From assembly GCF_039542035.1 (NCBI RefSeq), contig NZ_BAABHJ010000030.1, positions 1 through 64,000 on the forward strand: a stretch of 64,000 nucleotides of DNA, given 5' to 3'. The notes beneath the pieces are model-generated. The model was not told where the DNA came from and did no database searches. It saw nothing but the letters and a program-made list of their open reading frames with translations. Source of the stretch: Actinoallomurus liliacearum. GTDB taxonomy: Bacteria > Actinomycetota > Actinomycetes > Streptosporangiales > Streptosporangiaceae. The position numbers were made by a program, and so were the translations under genes. How positions within the stretch are numbered: position 1 is the stretch's first letter; the number at the start of each line of letters is the position of its first letter. Positions 60,121 through 64,000 of the stretch are shown piece after piece.

Positions 60121-62664
60121 TTACCGCCGGGCGTCCTGGCAGCCGAAAGTCCTGGCACTGACGGGAAGCCCTGCTCGGGTGTGGCCCGCGCCGAAGCAGA
60201 CGAAGCCGAGTGCGGACGAGGGCCGGGGCGCCGCGGCGAGGGCCTCGGCGGGGGACAGGCCCGCGGTGAGACGCGTGTGAAAGCCGGTCATCAGGTCGCG
60301 GGCGGCGGCGTCGCCGACGGGGGTCACGGCGGCGACGACCGTCTCCGTGCCGTAGCCGAGGGCGGCGGTGACCATGCCGATGACCGCCTCGCCCTCGTAG
60401 ATCTCCGCGCGGCCCGCGTCGCAGGCGGACAGCACCAGCAGGCGTGGTGCCCGCTCCAGGTGCTCCAGGTCGTAGGTGAACAACGGCCCGTCGGCCAGGC
60501 GGAGGCCGGAGAACAGGGCGTTCCCGGAACGGAAGACTCCGTGCGCGGCGACGTGGGCGACGGAGGCGCCGTCGAGGACCGACCGGGCCGCCTCAGCGGT
60601 CGCGGCCGCTCCGGCGCGGACCCGTGCCTCCGGATACCGCGCGCGTACGGCTCCGATCTCCTCGTCCGCGTGCGCGAGGCCCGGACCGGCGACCAACGCC
60701 ACATGCCCGCCGGACGAAGGCGTCCGCATCGCGCGCAACCAGCCCGCGGCGGACGGCGCGACGGTGCACGGACGGCCCCGCAGGGACGGCAACGCGGGCC
60801 ACGGCAGGCCGTGCAGCGCCCCGACCGGGGCGAGGACCAACGGCCGCTCCCCGGCGGACGGCGGTCCGATCAGCCGGGCGTCGAGGCGGCCGGCGGTGGC
60901 CTCGAGCGAGGCGCGCGCCGCCGCGTTCTCGGGATCGCGGGCCAGCCGGGAGACGGCGAAGCGCAGCAGCCGCACGTCGTCCCGGACCCGGTCGTACGGG
61001 CCCAGCGACCGGCGGCGGCAGCGCCCGTTCGCCAGGGTCACCGCGACGAGGTCCGCGCCCACGCGGACGTACTCGACGAGCATCCGGTCGCCCAGCGTCT
61101 CGGCGAGGGCGGGGACGAGCCAGCCCCATCCGGCGACCGCGTCACGGCTGGACGGCAGGCGGCGGCACCGGGCGCGGACGGCGTCCTCCAGACGGGCCTG
61201 GGCGGTGAGCAGCTCCGGGCGGTCGGGCACCTCGGCGCTCACGCGGCGGAGCTCGGCCAGAAGCCCGGCGAGCCGCCGGTCACGGGGTGGACGGATGGCC
61301 GGCGGGCGGTCGGCGATCGCCCGCGCCCGCTCGGCCGCGACCAGCAGGGCGCGGGAGCCGGTCGCGAGCCGCAACCCCAGCTCGGCCAGCTCCACCGCCC
61401 AGCCCGCCGCGCGTCCGCGCAGCTCGACCGCGCCGAGCACGGCGGCGTGCTCGTCGACCGCGCGCAGCCCGGCGCCGACGGCGGCCGCCGCGCCCGGCCG
61501 GTCACCGCGCGCCAGTCGTAGCAGCGCGGTGGCGTGCAGGCCCGCGACCCGGGCGCTCACGGTGTCACCGCCGACCCGGTGGAGGAGGCGTTCGGCGTGC
61601 TCCCGGTCGCCGTGCGCGAGGGCGACCAGGCCCGCCAGCGTACGGGCGTCGGCCGCGGCGGACGCCCAGCCGTGGCCCGCCAGCCGTTCGGCGGCCTGCT
61701 CGGCGGCCGCGAGCAGGGCGGCGGACCGGTCACCGGCCGCCCAGCGGGCGCGCAGACCGACCTGCCCGGCCAGCAGGGCGAATCCGGCGCGGTCCGCGAA
61801 ATCCGCCTGGGCCCGCCGGGCGGTCGCCGCGGCGGCGCCGGGGTCGCCGTCGGCCAGCTCGGCGTGCGCGAGGAGCAGCAGCGCGTCGGCGGTGTCGCAT
61901 CGGTAGCCGCCGGCCGTCGACCGTTCGAGCGTGTCCGCCAGGACGACGCGGGCCTCGCCGGGCAGCCGGGCGGTGATGAGCGCCTCCGCCCGGTCGATGC
62001 GCAGCTGGCAGAGGCGCTCTTCCGCGCCGACGAGCGCCGGCTCGACCGCGTCGTACAGGGCGAGCGCGCGGGGCAGGTCGCCGCGCCGCATGGCGACGAA
62101 CGCGAGGTTGTGCCGGACCATCGCCGCCTGGTGCCGCAGGCCCGCCCGCTCGGCCACCGCGAGCGCCGCGCGAAGGTCGGCCTCCCCGCCCCCGAGCCGC
62201 CCGGCGTACGCCTTGGCCAGCCCGGTGTTGATGCGCAGGCCCACGAGGACCTCCGGGTCGGCGCAGGTCCGGGCGACGCGGGCGACCTCCCGGATTCGGC
62301 CGCTCCGGGCGAGGAGGTACGCGCGATTGGCGCGCAGCCGGTCGGCGTCGGCGCCGGTCAGCACCGGCGCGGCGGCGTCGGCGGCGGCGAGCGCGCCCTC
62401 GATGTCCCCGCCGGTGGCCAGGAGGCCGACCAGGTTCATCCGCACCTGGGCGGCGGCGTAGTCGAGGCGCGCGGACTCGGCGACGTCCAGCGCCTCGCGC
62501 AGGTGCGCGATGCCCTCCCCGAGCCGGCCGAGCTCCTTGTCGGCCAGGCCGAGGGCGCGCAGTGCCAGCACGCGCTGTCCGGGGTCGCCGGTGTCCCGCA
62601 GCGCCGACGCGGTGGCGTACGCGCCGCGCGGATCGGCGGCCGCGCGCGCCAGGAGGTCAGACAT
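60121..62664 (-). CDS. TPR-CHAT domain protein (caspase-like)
   Basis: 847 residues, ATG 62664. Residues 1 to about 480 are TPR-like helical repeats (ALGLADKELGRLGEGIAHL, then many Ala/Leu/Arg-rich units). The C-terminal CHAT domain (about 560-847) has the dyad His708 in SVAHVAAHGVF and Cys748 in LLVLSACDAGRAE, followed by GTETVVAAVTPVGDAAARDL. The dyad is intact. CHAT proteins are caspase-fold proteases used in conflict systems and in protein turnover. Overlaps the upstream small gene by eight bases (62657-62664), in an operon with an ECF sigma factor. Confidence 0.88.
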   Translation of the reverse strand: MSDLLARAAADPRGAYATASALRDTGDPGQRVLALRALGLADKELGRLGEGIAHLREALDVAESARLDYAAAQVRMNLVGLLATGGDIEGALAAADAAAPVLTGADADRLRANRAYLLARSGRIREVARVARTCADPEVLVGLRINTGLAKAYAGRLGGGEADLRAALAVAERAGLRHQAAMVRHNLAFVAMRRGDLPRALALYDAVEPALVGAEERLCQLRIDRAEALITARLPGEARVVLADTLERSTAGGYRCDTADALLLLAHAELADGDPGAAAATARRAQADFADRAGFALLAGQVGLRARWAAGDRSAALLAAAEQAAERLAGHGWASAAADARTLAGLVALAHGDREHAERLLHRVGGDTVSARVAGLHATALLRLARGDRPGAAAAVGAGLRAVDEHAAVLGAVELRGRAAGWAVELAELGLRLATGSRALLVAAERARAIADRPPAIRPPRDRRLAGLLAELRRVSAEVPDRPELLTAQARLEDAVRARCRRLPSSRDAVAGWGWLVPALAETLGDRMLVEYVRVGADLVAVTLANGRCRRRSLGPYDRVRDDVRLLRFAVSRLARDPENAAARASLEATAGRLDARLIGPPSAGERPLVLAPVGALHGLPWPALPSLRGRPCTVAPSAAGWLRAMRTPSSGGHVALVAGPGLAHADEEIGAVRARYPEARVRAGAAATAEAARSVLDGASVAHVAAHGVFRSGNALFSGLRLADGPLFTYDLEHLERAPRLLVLSACDAGRAEIYEGEAVIGMVTAALGYGTETVVAAVTPVGDAAARDLMTGFHTRLTAGLSPAEALAAAPRPSSALGFVCFGAGHTRAGLPVSARTFGCQDARR

Positions 62665-63073
62665 GGATCCAGCTCGTCACGATCGAGGTGCCGTCGGCCG
62701 GCCGGAACAGAAGGCTGATCAGGCCGGCCGGGACCTCGGACAGCACGAACCCGCCCGACTCGTCGGTGCGGGTGCCGCGCTCACCGCGAGGCGATCGGAG
62801 GATCACCTCCGCGGCCGCGCCGGGGGCCAGCTGCCCGACGATCTCCCGGCCGTGGACCTCGATCTCCACCCGGACGCCCGGCCCGGCGAACGTCAGCGTC
62901 CGCGGCTCGCCGCCGCGCACCCCGGCCGGCGTGTCCGCCGCGTCGTAGGCGAGCGTCGCCAGCGTCGCGTTCGGGGCCAGCCAGTCGAACGCGGCCAGCC
63001 CCAGGGCGAACAGGCGGCCCGGTACCGGCGGGAACACCCCGCGCAGGCGCTCGATCAGCTCGTCGTCGGTCAC
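62657..63073 (-). CDS. Small hypothetical protein linked to ECF sigma and CHAT genes
   Basis: 138 residues from GTG 63073, which overlaps the sigma gene stop by four bases (63070-63073). Opens DDELIERLRGVFPPVPGRLF. A beta-rich middle and end read VRVEIEVHGREIVGQLAP, RTDESGGFVLSEVPAGLISL and IVTSWIHV, similar in outline to carboxypeptidase-regulatory-like beta domains. No membrane segment or Cys pair for a classical zinc anti-sigma factor. Position between sigma and CHAT genes suggests it links them. Family not recognised. Confidence 0.7.
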   Translation of the reverse strand: MTDDELIERLRGVFPPVPGRLFALGLAAFDWLAPNATLATLAYDAADTPAGVRGGEPRTLTFAGPGVRVEIEVHGREIVGQLAPGAAAEVILRSPRGERGTRTDESGGFVLSEVPAGLISLLFRPADGTSIVTSWIHV

Positions 63074-63600
63074 GTCACCCCCAGCCGGCGCCGCAGGTGG
63101 AGCAGGCAGCGGGTGCGGGTCGGGCCGACGCTGCCCAGCGGAACGCCCAGCGCCGTCGAGATCTCCGCGTAGCTGAGGCGCGGAGAGGCGATGGACAGCT
63201 CGAGCAGCGCCCGGCAGCGGGGCGGCACGGCGTCGAGCGCGGCCGCGACCGAACCGGCGAGCTCCCGTCCGAACACCACGTGGTGCGGCCCGGTCACCAC
63301 CGGGGTGTGGCCGGTGAGAGGGCGTTCGCGCCCGCGTCGCCGCAGCACGGCCTGGCTCTCCCGGCGGGCGGTGACGGCCAGCCAGGCGCCCGCCCGCGCC
63401 GGGTCGCGCAGCCGGGGCAGCCGCTCGACGAGCCGCAGCCACGTCGTCTGCACCACGTCGTCGATGTCCGCGCCGCTCAGCCCGTACGATCGCGCGATCG
63501 CGCAGAGCAGCCGTGAGTAACGGGCGACGAGCGCCCGCCAGGCCGCCGGATCGCCCGCCCGGGCCCGCCTCACCAGTTCGCCGGTCTCTTGACACTCCAC
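63070..63600 (-). CDS. ECF-type sigma-70 factor
   Basis: 176 residues from GTG 63600. Region 2: RARAGDPAAWRALVARYSRL, SGADIDDVVQTTWLRLVERL and WLAVTARRESQAVLRRR. Region 4: LDAVPPRCRALLEL, LSYAEISTALGVPLGSVGPT and RTRCLLHLRRRLG. No ribosome site is visible upstream; TAATAT at 63609-63614 (minus strand) may be a -10, giving an almost leaderless transcript. First gene of the CHAT operon. Confidence 0.87.
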   Translation of the reverse strand: MECQETGELVRRARAGDPAAWRALVARYSRLLCAIARSYGLSGADIDDVVQTTWLRLVERLPRLRDPARAGAWLAVTARRESQAVLRRRGRERPLTGHTPVVTGPHHVVFGRELAGSVAAALDAVPPRCRALLELSIASPRLSYAEISTALGVPLGSVGPTRTRCLLHLRRRLGVT

Positions 63601-63648
63601 GCGCCGGAATATTAGCGGAAAGTGTTCGACTGATTACAATCGGTTGAA

Positions 63649-63688
63649 GAAGGGGGGCGCCTCGAAGGCGGCGAAGGCGCCGCCCCTC
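63649..63688 (-). terminator. Terminator of the GH12 gene
   Basis: An imperfect 13-bp stem (63649-63661 with 63676-63688, two mismatches) follows the GH12 stop on the minus strand, then TTCTTC. Confidence 0.5.
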
Positions 63689-63702
63689 CGACGGACCGGC
63701 GG

Positions 63703-64000
63703 TCAGCCGATGCTGTACGAGAAGTTGTTCACGGCGAGGCCGACGCCGCCGACCCACGGCTCGAAGCCCGCTTGGACGCTGGTGATGTACCAGGAGCGCT
63801 GCGCGTAGCCGCGCCGCACCATGTCGTCGTAGAAGGTGTGCACCGGGAAGGAGATCGAGGAGGTCGGGGAGGTGCGCACGTACGACACGACGTTCCAGCC
63901 GCTGTTGCCGTACCAGACGTCCCAGGTGCCGCCCGCGAGGCTGACGGTGGCGACCTTGGAGCCGACGGGCTGGACCGAGCCGGTGTGGTTCAGCCAGACC
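63703..64000 (-). CDS. GH12 glycoside hydrolase (endoglucanase/xyloglucanase), C-terminal part
   Basis: The frame enters from the right edge and ends at 63703. About 98 residues are visible and match the GH12 C-terminus: WLNHTGSVQPVGSKVATVSL, WDVWYGNSGWNVVSYVRTSP, and YITSVQAGFEPWVGGVGLAV, with the catalytic Glu in GFEPW. GH12 enzymes are normally secreted; signal peptide and any binding module lie outside the window. Confidence 0.85.
   Translation of the reverse strand, partial: VWLNHTGSVQPVGSKVATVSLAGGTWDVWYGNSGWNVVSYVRTSPTSSISFPVHTFYDDMVRRGYAQRSWYITSVQAGFEPWVGGVGLAVNNFSYSIG

Overview
This 64 kb window is chromosomal DNA from a high-GC actinomycete. Support comes from the extreme GC content, frequent GTG and TTG starts, ATGA/GTGA stop-start overlaps, an HrdB-type principal sigma factor, a Streptomyces-like hrdB-DUF7455-parE-parC neighbourhood, and actinobacterial families such as DUF5709, DUF5998, DUF7455 and a SARP/STAND regulator. 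The gene set looks more like Streptosporangiales or Thermomonosporaceae (Actinomadura or Nonomuraea type) than Streptomyces, but family or genus cannot be fixed from the sequence alone. No tRNA, rRNA or CRISPR array was seen.

Layout. 1-3.7 kb: a tight glycan operon with a GmhB-like HAD phosphatase, two family-9 (heptosyltransferase-like) glycosyltransferases and one GT-B glycosyltransferase. 3.7-8.2 kb: an old yellow enzyme divergent from a large SARP-NB-ARC-TPR regulator. 8.3-12.6 kb: an ABC exporter (ATPase and FtsX-like permease) overlapped by a histidine kinase, with a NarL-type response regulator convergent to it. 12.7-14.5 kb: two tandem GT2 paralogues. 14.6-16.9 kb: a stress-like operon (hemerythrin, nucleotidyltransferase, BON protein, metallophosphoesterase). 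16.9-20.3 kb: a large-subunit catalase with a C-terminal DJ-1/PfpI-like domain, DUF5709 and a winged-helix protein. 20.4-23.4 kb: a complete 5-oxoproline operon, DUF1445 plus pxpABC. 23.4-28.4 kb: a TetR operon, a small helical protein, a Moco oxidoreductase with a cytochrome b, and an HhH-GPD repair protein.

28.8-46.8 kb is the housekeeping core: a PAS-PAS-GAF-SpoIIE phosphatase, hrdB, YaaA, DUF7455, an ABC-2 exporter, parE and parC. It is interrupted at 38.5-40.6 kb by a patch of mobile-element debris: a decayed IS110 transposase, an intact stand-alone TnpB with a likely omegaRNA end, and a fragment of a response regulator. A second membrane protein/kinase/regulator operon follows at 40.7-43.0 kb.

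46.9-58.7 kb: a MarR regulator with a clear operator, a truncated ClC channel open in frame into a lactate 2-monooxygenase-like enzyme, a RecQ-like helicase with a phosphoribosyltransferase tail, a PfkB kinase, a GNAT/acyl-CoA-synthetase fusion lacking much of its ATP-grasp domain, a 66-residue proline-rich peptide, and an operon of DUF5998, a phosphodiesterase and a sulfurtransferase. 58.9-60.1 kb: a TetR/SRPBCC divergent pair around two palindromic operators. 60.1-63.6 kb: a three-gene unit of ECF sigma factor, small hypothetical protein and TPR-CHAT (caspase-like) protein, the best candidate for an undescribed system. The window ends in the C-terminus of a GH12 glycoside hydrolase.
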